From Mycobacterium shinjukuense (lineage in GTDB: Bacteria > Actinomycetota > Actinomycetes > Mycobacteriales > Mycobacteriaceae): a stretch of 64,000 bases of DNA. This document shows, piece after piece, positions 36,185-44,596 of the stretch. The position numbers and the translations under genes were made by a program. Where the stretch lies: NCBI RefSeq assembly GCF_010730055.1, contig NZ_AP022575.1, positions 2,604,001 through 2,668,000 on the forward strand. Reading direction: 5' to 3'. Position 1 is the first letter of the stretch. Each line of letters begins with the position of its first letter. The notes beneath the pieces are model-generated. The model was not told the DNA's origin and did not search any database. It worked only from the letters and a program-made list of their open reading frames with translations.

Positions 36185-37207
36185 CTAGCAACTGGGCGTC
36201 GGCGCCCCCGACGTCATCGCGTGCAGCGCGTCCACGGCTTGGCCGAGGGTTTCCACCTTGATCAACTTCAGCCCGGGCGGGCTGTCGGAGCTGGCCTCAT
36301 AGCAGTTCTTTGCGGGCACCAGAAACACCGTGGCGCCGGCCGCGCGGGCGGCCGCCATCTTGTGGGTGATGCCGCCGATGGCGCCCACCTGGCCGTCGAT
36401 GGAGATGGTGCCGGTGCCCGCGACAAACGTCGACCCCACCAGGTCACCGGTGGTGAGCTTGTCGACCACCGCCAAACTGAACATCAGCCCGGCCGAGGGC
36501 CCGCCCACGTTGGCGAGGTGGAAGTTCACCTCAAACGGCGCCCAGGGCGCGTCGAGCACCGCCACCCCCAGAAAGCCGTAGTCGCGATCCTTGTTGCGGC
36601 CCAGGGTGATCTGCGCGATGCCGGGCGGCTCGTTCTTGCGGCGGAAGTCGACGGTCACCGCCTGGTCCGGCTTGGTGTTCTTCAGCAGCGCGGTGAACTG
36701 CTCGACTGTGGCCACCGCCACGCCATCGACCGCGTCGATGGCGTCACCGGCCTTCAGCTTGCCCACCGATGGCCCCGGATCGTTGACGCTGGCGACGGTG
36801 ACCGCTGCGGGATATTTCAGGTAGCCCAAGGCGGCGTATTCGGCACTGTCTTCGGAGTTCTTGAAATCGGCATTGTTGGCCTTGTCGATTTCCTCTCGCG
36901 ACTTGCCCGGCGGATAGACGAGGTCGCGGGGCACCAACTGTTCCTGACCGGAGAGCCACAGGGTCAGGGCCTGCCCAAGGGTTAGATCGTCGCGCTGGGA
37001 CACCGTGGTCATGTTGAGGTGACCCGTGGTGGGGTGCGTTTGGGTTCCCTCGATCTGCACGACCTGCTTGCCGTCGACCTCGCCGAGGGTGTCGAACGTG
37101 GGACCCGGGCCCAGTGACACGAACGGCACCGTCACCACCGCCAGCAACACGCCGAACACCACGATGGGCACCAGCGCGACCATCAAGGTCAAGATCCGCC
37201 TGTTCAC
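36185..37207 (-). CDS. PDZ and Lon-type (S16) serine protease, YlbL-like
   Basis: 340 residues from GTG. One N-terminal membrane helix (5–30), a PDZ domain (about 125–205: VTVASVNDPGPSVGKLKAGDAIDAVDG-type core) and a Lon proteolytic domain. The catalytic dyad is visible as Ser238 in VGGPSAGLMFS and Lys283 in GGITHKMAAA. Members are membrane-anchored extracytoplasmic proteases; in Bacillus, YlbL degrades a cell-division inhibitor. The target here is unknown. The 79-base gap to the UPF0182 start suggests independent or linked expression. Confidence 0.93.
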   Translation of the reverse strand: MNRRILTLMVALVPIVVFGVLLAVVTVPFVSLGPGPTFDTLGEVDGKQVVQIEGTQTHPTTGHLNMTTVSQRDDLTLGQALTLWLSGQEQLVPRDLVYPPGKSREEIDKANNADFKNSEDSAEYAALGYLKYPAAVTVASVNDPGPSVGKLKAGDAIDAVDGVAVATVEQFTALLKNTKPDQAVTVDFRRKNEPPGIAQITLGRNKDRDYGFLGVAVLDAPWAPFEVNFHLANVGGPSAGLMFSLAVVDKLTTGDLVGSTFVAGTGTISIDGQVGAIGGITHKMAAARAAGATVFLVPAKNCYEASSDSPPGLKLIKVETLGQAVDALHAMTSGAPTPSC

Positions 37208-37287
37208 GCCGCATACACTAGACGGACCGCGACCGGGTCTCGGTTTAGCTACCAGCGTGACGGTGTATCGCGCTTTCTGTTCCGCCG

Positions 37288-38673
37288 GTGAGTACCGTTG
37301 ACGTCATGGGAGACCTGCCTTTCGGCTTCTCCACCGGAGAGGACCCCGAACGCGACAAGCGCGGGAAGAGCGATCCCGAACCCGGCTCGGGATCTGGCCC
37401 CTTCGGCGTGTTCGGCATCAGCGGGGAATTCGACATGGCCGATCTGGGGCAAATCTTCACCCGCCTGGGTGAGATGTTCGGCGGCGTCGGTACCGCGATG
37501 GCGGCGGGCAAAAGCTCGGGTCCGGTCAACTACGACTTGGCCCGGCACGTTGCTTCCGGTTCGATCGGATCGGTTGCGCCCATCCCCGAGACGACCCATT
37601 CGGCCATCGCCGACGCGGTGCACCTGGCCGAGACCTGGCTGGACGGGGCAACCGCACTGCCCGCCGGCACCACCAAGGCGGTCGGCTGGACCCCCACCGA
37701 CTGGGTCGACAACACCTTGGCGGTCTGGCAGCGGCTGTGCGACCCCATGGCCGGGCAGGTTTCGACGGTGTGGGCGTCGTCGCTTCCCGAAGAGGCGAAG
37801 AGCATGGCCGGGCCGCTGCTGACGATCATGTCGCAGATGGGGGGCATCGCGTTCGGTTCGCAGTTGGGTCAGGCGCTGGCCAGGTTGTCCCGCGAGGTGC
37901 TGACCTCGACCGACATCGGCCTTCCGCTGGGTCCCAAAGGGGTGGCCGCGCTCCTGCCGGAGGCCGTCGAAGACTTCGCGGCCGGACTGGAACAGCCGCG
38001 CAGCGAGATCCTGACGTTCCTGGCGGCCCGCGAGGCCGCACATCACCGCCTGTTCGGCCATGTTCCCTGGCTGGCCAGCCAACTGCTGGGCGCCGTCGAG
38101 GCCTACGCCGCGGGCATGAAGATCGACATGACCAGCATCGAGGAGCTCGCCCGGGATTTCAATCCGGCAACGCTGGCCGATCCGGCGGCCATGGAGCAGC
38201 TGCTGAGCCAGGGCGTGTTCGAGCCGAAGGCGACTCCGGCGCAGACCCAGGCGCTGGAACGTCTCGAAACCCTGCTCGCCCTGATCGAGGGCTGGGTGCA
38301 GACGGTGGTGACCGAAGCGCTCGGCGACCGGATTCCGGGCACGGCCGCCCTCAGCGAGACGCTGCGCCGGCGGCGGGCCAGCGGGGGACCCGCCGAACAG
38401 ACCTTCGCCACGTTGGTCGGCCTCGAGTTACGGCCCCGCAAGCTGCGCGAGGCCGCCGCGCTGTGGCAGCGCCTGACGCGGGCTGCCGGCGTCGACGCCC
38501 GCGACGCGGTCTGGCAGCACCCGGATCTGCTGCCCAGCTCGGACGACCTCGATGAGCCCGCCGCTTTCATCGACCGCGTCATCGGCGGCGACACCAGCGG
38601 TATCGACGAGGCGATCGCCGAACTCGAAAGCGACGTCCGCAACACCGAAGACCCGGGATCTGGGGATAACTGA
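37288..38673 (+). CDS. Zincin-like DUF2342 protein (Rv3195-like)
   Basis: 461 residues from GTG; an ATG at 37,306 is an alternative start. After a glycine-rich acidic N-terminus the protein is helical. AREAAHHRLFGHVPWL (about residues 247–262) is the signature of this family, a variant zinc-hydrolase motif with paired histidines. Members are annotated as zinc-dependent metalloproteases or as F420-biosynthesis-associated; neither function is demonstrated. It is divergent from the Lon-type protease (80 bases) and followed after 20 bases by the cyclodehydratase-like gene. Confidence 0.87.
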   Translation: MSTVDVMGDLPFGFSTGEDPERDKRGKSDPEPGSGSGPFGVFGISGEFDMADLGQIFTRLGEMFGGVGTAMAAGKSSGPVNYDLARHVASGSIGSVAPIPETTHSAIADAVHLAETWLDGATALPAGTTKAVGWTPTDWVDNTLAVWQRLCDPMAGQVSTVWASSLPEEAKSMAGPLLTIMSQMGGIAFGSQLGQALARLSREVLTSTDIGLPLGPKGVAALLPEAVEDFAAGLEQPRSEILTFLAAREAAHHRLFGHVPWLASQLLGAVEAYAAGMKIDMTSIEELARDFNPATLADPAAMEQLLSQGVFEPKATPAQTQALERLETLLALIEGWVQTVVTEALGDRIPGTAALSETLRRRRASGGPAEQTFATLVGLELRPRKLREAAALWQRLTRAAGVDARDAVWQHPDLLPSSDDLDEPAAFIDRVIGGDTSGIDEAIAELESDVRNTEDPGSGDN

Positions 38674-38693
38674 GCTGCGCCGTCACCACCGGC

Positions 38694-39566
38694 GTGCCAC
38701 AGTCTCGGGTCATGCCCACGACCGTGTCTTCGGTGTATTCGCTCGATCCGGCGATGCCGGTACTGCTGCGACCGGACGGTGCCGTGCAGGTCGGCTGGGA
38801 TCCCCGCCGGGCCGTCCTGGTCCGCCCGCCGAGCGATCTCACCGCGGCGGGTTTGGCGACGCTGCTGCGGTCCATGCGATCACCGTCAACCATCGCCGAG
38901 CTGCGGCGCCAAGCCGCCGATCGGGGGTTGGTGGACGGTGACGCGTTGGCCAACCTCGTCGGACAGTTGGTCGGCGCGGGGGTGGCAACCCGTGCACGGC
39001 CCAATTCGCGGGGCCGGGCGGCGTCGATCCGGATACATGGTCGGGGGCCGCTGTCGGATTTGCTGGTGCAGACGCTGCGCTGCTCGGGCGCCCGCATTCG
39101 GCACAGCAGCCAACCGCACGCGGCGGTGACCCCGGCCGCCGCGGATCTGGTGGTGTTGACCGACTACCTGGTGGCCGATCCGCGCATGGTGCGCGACCTG
39201 CACGCCGCGCGGATCCCGCACCTGGCGGTGCGGGTGCGCGACGGTACCGGCCTGGTCGGACCGCTGGTCGTTCCCGGGGTGACCAGCTGCCTGGCCTGCG
39301 CGGACCTGCACCGCAGCGACCGCGACGCCGCCTGGCCGGCGATCGCCGCCCAGTTACGCGACACGGTGGGGGTGGCCGACCGGGCCACCCTGCTCGCGAC
39401 CGCGGCGCTGGCGCTCAGCCAGGTGAACCGGGTGATCGCCGCCGTGCGCGGGCCGGAAACCCCGCCCGATCCGCCGTCCGCGCTGAATGCCACGCTGGAA
39501 TTCGATCTCAACGCCGGCTCCATCGTGGCGCGTCACTGGACCCGGCATCCGCTGTGCTCGTGCTGA
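38694..39566 (+). CDS. Cyclodehydratase/E1-like domain protein (Rv3196-like)
   Basis: 290 residues from GTG; an ATG 6 codons later is possible. The N-terminus contains a winged-helix-like region (TAAGLATLLRSMRSPSTIAEL), resembling the peptide-clasp domain of azole-peptide (TOMM) cyclodehydratases. The C-terminal part is a degenerate E1-like fold with two Cys pairs, Cys199/Cys202 (SCLACADLH) and Cys288/Cys290 (HPLCSC), likely binding one zinc. No ATP-binding YcaO partner is encoded in the window. It is therefore probably a repurposed domain; the function is unknown. Conserved in mycobacteria as Rv3196. Confidence 0.8.
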   Translation: MPQSRVMPTTVSSVYSLDPAMPVLLRPDGAVQVGWDPRRAVLVRPPSDLTAAGLATLLRSMRSPSTIAELRRQAADRGLVDGDALANLVGQLVGAGVATRARPNSRGRAASIRIHGRGPLSDLLVQTLRCSGARIRHSSQPHAAVTPAAADLVVLTDYLVADPRMVRDLHAARIPHLAVRVRDGTGLVGPLVVPGVTSCLACADLHRSDRDAAWPAIAAQLRDTVGVADRATLLATAALALSQVNRVIAAVRGPETPPDPPSALNATLEFDLNAGSIVARHWTRHPLCSC

Positions 39567-39584
39567 GGCCGGCCGGAGCCGCGC

Positions 39585-39758
39585 CTAGCCCAGCCGTCCC
39601 TGCTCCGGCACGTTCGTCGAGATCGACGCGTAGGCCCTGGCCAGGGTGTCCAGCACCGCCTCGCTCAAGGTGCGCTCAGTGCGGTGCTTGTCCAGCGTTT
39701 CGATGATCGCCCGAAACAGGGCGTCGGCGGCGTCGTGCTGCGTTTGTTTTGCTGACAT
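39585..39758 (-). CDS. Small conserved-looking protein, 57 residues
   Basis: The reading frame runs from ATG at 39,758 to TAG at 39,585, starting MSAKQTQHDAADALFRAIIE and ending NVPEQGRLG. It is almost entirely helical, charged, cysteine-free, and has strong third-position G/C bias, all signs of a real gene. CAAGAAG lies upstream as a weak ribosome-binding site. It sits between the convergent cyclodehydratase-like gene (18 bases away) and the divergent ABC1 kinase. Not recognised as a known family. Confidence 0.7.
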   Translation of the reverse strand: MSAKQTQHDAADALFRAIIETLDKHRTERTLSEAVLDTLARAYASISTNVPEQGRLG

Positions 39759-39891
39759 GGCTTCTTGCGGTCCACCCTCCAGACGTGGGGATCGGATGAG
39801 TCACACCAGTGGGACCTGCCAGAGACTACATATCGATTCTGCGACGCGCCTGATCCACTTTCGTGGCCGTCAATAAACACTGCGCAGCGTG

Positions 39892-39901
39892 AAAACGGTT
39901 G
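39892..39901 (+). promoter_or_regulatory. WhiB7-box-like motif upstream of the ABC1 kinase
   Basis: AAAACGGTTG closely matches the AAAATCGGTTG element that precedes the whiB7 -35 in this same window. It lies 33 bases before the kinase start. No good -10 (TANNNT) follows at the proper distance, so the match may be fortuitous. The homologue Rv3197 is linked to macrolide tolerance in the literature as I recall. Confidence 0.4.
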
Positions 39902-39934
39902 TTGCCATGTCGACACCCCAAGGGGCTTGCCGTC

Positions 39935-41278
39935 ATGGATGATGGGTATGTGTCAGAGATCAAACGCGGCCGCGCGGCGCGCAACGCGAAGCTCGCCAGC
40001 CTGCCAGTCGGCATGGCCGGTCGGGCCGCTCTCGGCCTGGGAAAACGGCTGACCGGTAAGTCGAAGGACGAAGTCACCGCCGAGCTGATGGAAAAGGCCG
40101 CCAACCAGCTCTTCACCGTCCTCGGCGAGCTCAAGGGCGGGGCCATGAAGGTCGGCCAGGCCCTGTCGGTGATGGAGGCCGCCATCCCCGAGCAGTTCGG
40201 CGAGCCCTACCGGGAAGCACTGACCAAGCTCCAGAAGGATGCTCCCCCGCTGCCCGCCCACAAGGTCCATCGGGTGCTCGACGCGCAGCTGGGCACCAAG
40301 TGGCGGCAGCGGTTCCGGTCGTTCGACGACACTCCCGTGGCCTCCGCCAGCATCGGCCAGGTGCACAAAGCGGAGTGGTCCGATGGCCGCGAGGTGGCCG
40401 TCAAGATCCAGTACCCGGGTGCCGACGAGGCGTTGCGGGCCGACCTGAAGACCATGCAGCGCATGGTCGGCGTGCTCAAACAGCTCTCGCCGGGCGCGGA
40501 CGTGCAGGGCGTGGTCGACGAGCTGGTGCAGCGCACCGAGATGGAGCTGGACTACCGGCTGGAGGCCGACAACCAGCGCGCGTTCGCCAAGGCGTACGCC
40601 GGTCACCCACACTTCGTGGTGCCCCACGTGGTGGCCAGCGCACCCAAGGTGGTGATCCAGGAGTGGATCGAGGGCGTGCCGATGTCACACATCATCCGCG
40701 ACGGCACCCGCGAACAGCGCGACCTGGTCGGCACGCTGCTGGTCGAGCTCACCTTCGACGCGCCTCGCCGGCTGGAGATGCTGCACGGCGACGCCCACCC
40801 GGGAAATTTCATGCTGCTTCCCGACGACCGGATGGGCGTCATCGACTTCGGCGCCGTGGCGCCCCTGCCCGGCGGATACCCCATCGAGCTGGGGATGACC
40901 ATTCGATTGGCCCGCGACAAGAACTACGACCTGCTGTTGCCGACCATGGAGAAGGCCGGGTTCATCCAGCGCGGCCAGCAGGTGTCGGTGCGCGAGATCG
41001 ACGAGATGTTACGTCAATACGTCGAACCCATCCAGGTCGAGGTCTTCCACTACACCCGCAAGTGGTTGCAGAGGATGACCGTGAGCCAGATTGACCGCTC
41101 GGTCGCACAGATCAGGACGGCCCGGCAAATGGACCTACCGCCCAAGCTCGCCCTGCCGATGCGGGTCATCGCGTCGGTGGCCGCGATCCTGTGTCAGTTG
41201 GATGCGCATGTGCCGATCAAGGCGCTGTCAGAGGAGCTGATCCCCGGGTTCGCCGAGCCGGATACGGCCGCCGTCTGA
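39935..41278 (+). CDS. ABC1/UbiB-family atypical kinase (Rv3197-like)
   Basis: 447 residues, exactly the length of Rv3197, from ATG with AAGGGG upstream. ABC1 motifs are in order: the KxGQ motif (LKGGAMKVGQALS), an Ala-rich nucleotide loop (TPVASASIGQVH), the catalytic lysine (VAVKIQYPG), HGDAHPGNF with its catalytic Asp and Asn, and the metal-binding IDFGA. UbiB-family proteins have ATPase or kinase activity connected with isoprenoid-quinone or lipid metabolism. In M. tuberculosis this homologue has been reported to bind macrolides and to belong to the WhiB7 response. Convergent with whiB7. Confidence 0.93.
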   Translation: MDDGYVSEIKRGRAARNAKLASLPVGMAGRAALGLGKRLTGKSKDEVTAELMEKAANQLFTVLGELKGGAMKVGQALSVMEAAIPEQFGEPYREALTKLQKDAPPLPAHKVHRVLDAQLGTKWRQRFRSFDDTPVASASIGQVHKAEWSDGREVAVKIQYPGADEALRADLKTMQRMVGVLKQLSPGADVQGVVDELVQRTEMELDYRLEADNQRAFAKAYAGHPHFVVPHVVASAPKVVIQEWIEGVPMSHIIRDGTREQRDLVGTLLVELTFDAPRRLEMLHGDAHPGNFMLLPDDRMGVIDFGAVAPLPGGYPIELGMTIRLARDKNYDLLLPTMEKAGFIQRGQQVSVREIDEMLRQYVEPIQVEVFHYTRKWLQRMTVSQIDRSVAQIRTARQMDLPPKLALPMRVIASVAAILCQLDAHVPIKALSEELIPGFAEPDTAAV

Positions 41279-41284
41279 TCCGAT

Positions 41285-41548
41285 CTATGCGGCGACCTTG
41301 CGTGGCCGTCCGCGCGGCCGCTTGCGACTCACGATCGAGCCGCGCTCGAAAATCTCGCCGCCCCATACCCCCCATGGTTCGGCCCGTTCCAGCGCCGCGG
41401 CCAGGCACTGGCGCCGGATGGGGCAGTGCGTGCACAGCGTCTTGGCGCGCTCCAGATCGGCCGGGGTATCGGCGAACCACAGGTCGGGGTCACCGACATG
41501 ACATGGCAGGGCCAGCTGCTGCCGTCTAGGCGCCGTCAGTGCCGACAT
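41285..41548 (-). CDS. whiB7: WhiB7 redox-responsive transcriptional activator
   Basis: 87 residues. Four Fe-S cysteines (Cys16, 39, 42, 48), the turn motif WGVWGG (59–64) and the C-terminal AT-hook RPRGRPRK (77–84) identify WhiB7. It binds SigA and activates intrinsic-resistance genes in response to translation-blocking antibiotics and amino-acid starvation. The start was set at MSALTAPRRQ, which aligns with the M. tuberculosis protein. A 390-base leader with an upstream ORF and attenuator precedes it. Confidence 0.97.
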   Translation of the reverse strand: MSALTAPRRQQLALPCHVGDPDLWFADTPADLERAKTLCTHCPIRRQCLAAALERAEPWGVWGGEIFERGSIVSRKRPRGRPRKVAA

Positions 41549-41628
41549 GGCCTCTTCACCTGCTTCCTGGTCTGGTGGCTGTCCTTGTTCGGTGATCCGG
41601 ACCGGGAGGCTTGGGAGGCGGACATCCC

Positions 41629-41671
41629 AAAAACTGTGGCCACGGATCGTTGCGGCGTCGAGTCCGTGGCC
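41629..41671 (-). terminator. whiB7 leader attenuator (intrinsic terminator)
   Basis: On the minus strand GGCCACGGA pairs perfectly with TCCGTGGCC (41,663–41,671 with 41,638–41,646), followed at once by ACAG and five T residues. It lies 31 bases after the upstream ORF and 80 bases before whiB7. In the whiB7 system, slow translation of the upstream ORF is thought to prevent this hairpin. Sequence shows the structure; the mechanism is established knowledge for mycobacterial whiB7. Confidence 0.85.
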
Positions 41672-41702
41672 ATCTGAGAAAACCGGGCTGGCTAGGTGGT
41701 AC

Positions 41703-41861
41703 CTAGGTTGGGCCCCGATCCACGGACGCGGTCGTCGCGGCGGCGACACGGTGCTTGACCGCCGCCGCCGGCGCGGCGGCGGCGTGGCGGGTTCCCGCGG
41801 TCCCGAAAGTGGCGGGCGCGCCGACCACGCCGACAACACCGGACGCGTCGTTGCCGATCAT
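41703..41861 (-). CDS. whiB7 leader upstream ORF
   Basis: 52 codons starting MIGNDASGVVGVVGAPATFG, with a perfect AAAGGAGG ribosome-binding site 9 bases before the ATG. It lies between the whiB7 promoter and the attenuator. The peptide is alanine/glycine/valine-rich with a basic middle and has no domain. Its likely role is as a ribosome sensor: stalled or absent translation changes RNA folding and lets transcription continue into whiB7. Confidence 0.8.
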   Translation of the reverse strand: MIGNDASGVVGVVGAPATFGTAGTRHAAAAPAAAVKHRVAAATTASVDRGPT

Positions 41862-41889
41862 CGTGGCCACCCTCCTTTCGTGTTGCCCG

Positions 41890-41920
41890 CCCACCGCCAG
41901 CGTTCAGCGCAGGCGGTGGG
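41890..41920 (-). promoter_or_regulatory. Stable hairpin in the whiB7 5' leader
   Basis: CCCACCGCC and GGCGGTGGG (41,890–41,898 and 41,912–41,920) form a perfect 9-bp stem just before the upstream-ORF ribosome-binding site. It could control access to that site or stabilise the leader. No T-tract follows, so it is not a terminator. Confidence 0.6.
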
Positions 41921-41935
41921 AAATGCGGTGCTTCG

Positions 41936-41974
41936 AGGGTAATCGGCCACCGCGAGCGGTGACAACCGATTTTC
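41936..41974 (-). promoter_or_regulatory. whiB7 promoter with autoregulatory AT-box
   Basis: Reading on the minus strand: AAAAT, then CGG, then -35 TTGTCA (41,965–41,960), an 18-base spacer, and -10 TACCCT (41,941–41,936). The A-rich tract just upstream of the -35 is the element WhiB7 itself recognises through its AT-hook. The transcription start is thus near 41,929, giving a leader of about 380 nt. Confidence 0.8.
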
Positions 41975-42002
41975 GACCTGCGGGTTTGCCCCCTGCGGCC
42001 GG

Positions 42003-44123
42003 TCAGCGGCGGGCGCGAACCAGCTCGAGCAGGTCGGGTCCGTATTGTTCGAGCTTGCGGGCGCCGATTCCCGGAATCGCGATCAGGGCCGCGTCGTCGG
42101 CGGGCAGCGTCTCGGCGATCGCGACCAGGGTGTTGTCGGTGAACACGATGTACGGGGGCACCTGTTGCTCCTTGGCGACGTCGAGCCGCCAGGCCTTCAG
42201 TCGCAGCAGCAACTCCTCGTCCACGTCGCCGGCGCAGGTTTCGCAACGCCGCAACATGACGGCCGCCGGCGTGGTCAGGTCGTTGTTGCAGACCCGGCAG
42301 CGCGCGGTGCCGCGGTTGCGACGGGGCTTGCTCGGCGACGGCTCGGCAGGCTTCAACGGGGCGATGCCGTTGAGGAAACGCGATGGTTTGCGGCTCTGCC
42401 GCCCGCCCGGTGCCCGCGCCAGCGCCCAGCTGAGCGTCAAATGAACTCGGGCTCTGGTGATTCCGACATAGAGCAGGCGACGCTCTTCCTCCACCGGCTC
42501 GCTGTCGGGACCATGTGCCAGCGCATGCGAGATGGGCAGCGTGCCGTCGACCAAGCCGACCAGAAACACCGCGTCCCACTCGAGTCCCTTGGCGGCGTGC
42601 AGTGACGCCAGCGTGACACCCTGCACCACCGGGGGGTGCCGCGCGTCCGCCCGCGTCCGCAGCTCGGCCAGCAACCCCGGAAGCTGCAGCTGCGGACGCT
42701 GCGCCAGCTCGTCGTCGACCAGCTCGGCCAGCGCGCTCAGGGCCTCCCAGCGCTCGCGGGCGCGGGTGCCGGCGGGCGGCTCGGCGGTGAGCCCCAGGGG
42801 TTGCAGGATGCCGCGCACCACGTCCGGCAGCGCGCCGTCAACACCGCGCTCGACGGCCCGTTCCGCGGCGCGCTGCAAGGCCAGCAGCGCCTGCTTGATC
42901 TCCTGGCGGTTGAAAAAGCCCTCCCCGCCGCGGACCTGATAGGCGATGCCGGCCTCGGTCAGGGCTTCTTCGTAGACCTCGGACTGCGCGTTGACCCGGT
43001 AGAGGATGGCGATCTCCGATGGTGGCGTGCCGGATTCGGTCAGCCGTGCGATCGACGCCGCCACCGCGGCGGCCTCGGCGGCCTCGTCGGGATGTTGATG
43101 AAACGACGGCGCCGGACCCGGCGCGCGCTGACCGGACAGTTGCAGCTTGCTGCCCGCGACGCGACCGCGGGCGGTGGCGATCACCCGGTTGGCCAGCGAT
43201 ACCACCTGCGGAGTGGACCGGTAATCGCGCTCGAGGCGCACCACCGTGGCGTCCGGGAACCGCCGCGAGAAGTCGAGCAGGAAGCGGGGCGTGGCCCCGG
43301 TGAACGAGTAGATGGTCTGGTTCGCGTCGCCGACGACGGTCAGGTCGTCGCGATCACCCAACCAGGCCGACAGCACCCGCTGCTGTAGCGGGGTGACGTC
43401 CTGGTATTCGTCGACGACGAAACAGCGGTAACGGTCCCGGAATTCCTCGGCCACCGCGGCGTCGTTTTCGATGGCGGCCGCGGTATGCAGCAGCAGGTCA
43501 TCGAAATCGAGCAGGGTCAGGTTGTCGTCGCGAACTTTCAGGGCCTCGTAGGTGGCGTATACGGCCGCGATCTGCTCGGCGTCCAGCGGCGTGTCGCGGG
43601 CGGCGCCGGCCACGGCGGTGGGGTACTGCTCGGGGCCGATCAGCGACGCTTTGGCCCACTCGATCTCACCGGCCAGGTCCCGCACGTCATCGGTGCTGGC
43701 GTTCAGTCGGCAACGGCTAGCGGCCCGGGCGACCATGGCGAACTTGGTGTCCAGCAGCGCCCAGCGGGTATCCCCGATGACCCGCGGCCAGAAATACCGC
43801 AGCTGCCGGTGCGCCGCGGCGTGAAAGGTCAGCGCCTGCACGGCGCCGACGCGGGAGCCGGTACGCGTGGCGGCGTCGAGGGCTCGTAGCCGGGCGCGCA
43901 TCTCGCCCGCCGCGCGCTGGGTGAATGTCACGGCCAGCACCTGCCCGGCGGCGACACGACCATTCCCGACGAGCTGGGCGATCCGGTGCGTGATGGTGCG
44001 GGTCTTGCCGGTTCCGGCGCCCGCGAGCACACAGACCGGTCCGCGCGGGGCCAGCACGGCGGCGCGCTGCTCGTCGTCCAGCTCTGCGGTCAATGGGTCC
44101 GCGACCATCGGCATGGCGTCCAT
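42003..44123 (-). CDS. uvrD2: UvrD2 DNA helicase
   Basis: 706 residues from ATG at 44,123; a longer frame would run into the divergent mrx1 start. Superfamily 1A motifs: Walker A GAGTGKT (35–41), DEYQDVTPLQQ, GDANQTIYSFTG, the LASLHAAKGLEWDAVFL motif and TRARVHL. A four-cysteine zinc-like motif (CRVCNNDL and CETC) and a C-terminal HRDC domain (AIPGIGARKLEQYG) are features of mycobacterial UvrD2. It is a 3'-5' helicase, essential in M. tuberculosis; the tetracysteine module is needed for unwinding. Confidence 0.96.
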   Translation of the reverse strand: MDAMPMVADPLTAELDDEQRAAVLAPRGPVCVLAGAGTGKTRTITHRIAQLVGNGRVAAGQVLAVTFTQRAAGEMRARLRALDAATRTGSRVGAVQALTFHAAAHRQLRYFWPRVIGDTRWALLDTKFAMVARAASRCRLNASTDDVRDLAGEIEWAKASLIGPEQYPTAVAGAARDTPLDAEQIAAVYATYEALKVRDDNLTLLDFDDLLLHTAAAIENDAAVAEEFRDRYRCFVVDEYQDVTPLQQRVLSAWLGDRDDLTVVGDANQTIYSFTGATPRFLLDFSRRFPDATVVRLERDYRSTPQVVSLANRVIATARGRVAGSKLQLSGQRAPGPAPSFHQHPDEAAEAAAVAASIARLTESGTPPSEIAILYRVNAQSEVYEEALTEAGIAYQVRGGEGFFNRQEIKQALLALQRAAERAVERGVDGALPDVVRGILQPLGLTAEPPAGTRARERWEALSALAELVDDELAQRPQLQLPGLLAELRTRADARHPPVVQGVTLASLHAAKGLEWDAVFLVGLVDGTLPISHALAHGPDSEPVEEERRLLYVGITRARVHLTLSWALARAPGGRQSRKPSRFLNGIAPLKPAEPSPSKPRRNRGTARCRVCNNDLTTPAAVMLRRCETCAGDVDEELLLRLKAWRLDVAKEQQVPPYIVFTDNTLVAIAETLPADDAALIAIPGIGARKLEQYGPDLLELVRARR

Positions 44124-44217
44124 CTTGACAGCGGCGGCCGACAAACCGGGCGTGTCGCCACGCCGTTTCTCCCGGGCCGGTACGGAATGCTTCGTCGCAG
44201 GGTTAGGTTTACCAGTC

Positions 44218-44472
44218 ATGACCAACGCCGCGCTGACCCTCTACACCACGTCCTGGTGTGGCTATTGCCTACGGCTCAAGACGGCGCTGCGGGCCAAGGG
44301 CATCTGCTACGACGAGGTTGACATCGAACGTGACGCCGCGGCAGCCGAATTCGTCGGCTCGGTCAACGGCGGCAACCGGACGGTTCCGACAGTGCGATTC
44401 GTCGACGGGTCGACGCTGACCAACCCGAGCGCAGCGCAGGTGCAAGCGAAGCTGGCCGAGGTTGGCGGCTAG
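44218..44472 (+). CDS. mrx1: Mycoredoxin-1
   Basis: 84 residues, identical in length to Rv3198A. Glutaredoxin-like fold with redox motif Cys14-Gly-Tyr-Cys17 (TSWCGYC), the cis-proline segment RTVPTV and the GS loop. It reduces mycothiol mixed disulfides using mycothiol and mycothiol disulfide reductase. Divergent from uvrD2 with 94 bases between starts. Confidence 0.95.
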   Translation: MTNAALTLYTTSWCGYCLRLKTALRAKGICYDEVDIERDAAAAEFVGSVNGGNRTVPTVRFVDGSTLTNPSAAQVQAKLAEVGG

Positions 44473-44596
44473 GGTTTAAGGCGCCCGTAGGATATTGACC
44501 ATGGCGTCGACACGGCGGGTGGGTGCGCCCACTCGCCGCAACGCTGTCGAGCCTCGAGCCGGCCGGGTCGGGCGGCGGGCAGTGAGGGACGCCGCC

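Noticed and set aside
38694..39566. Considering the cyclodehydratase-like gene as part of a full azole-peptide (TOMM) cluster
   Set aside because: No YcaO ATPase, dehydrogenase or Cys/Ser/Thr-rich precursor is encoded within the window, so a complete cluster cannot be claimed.
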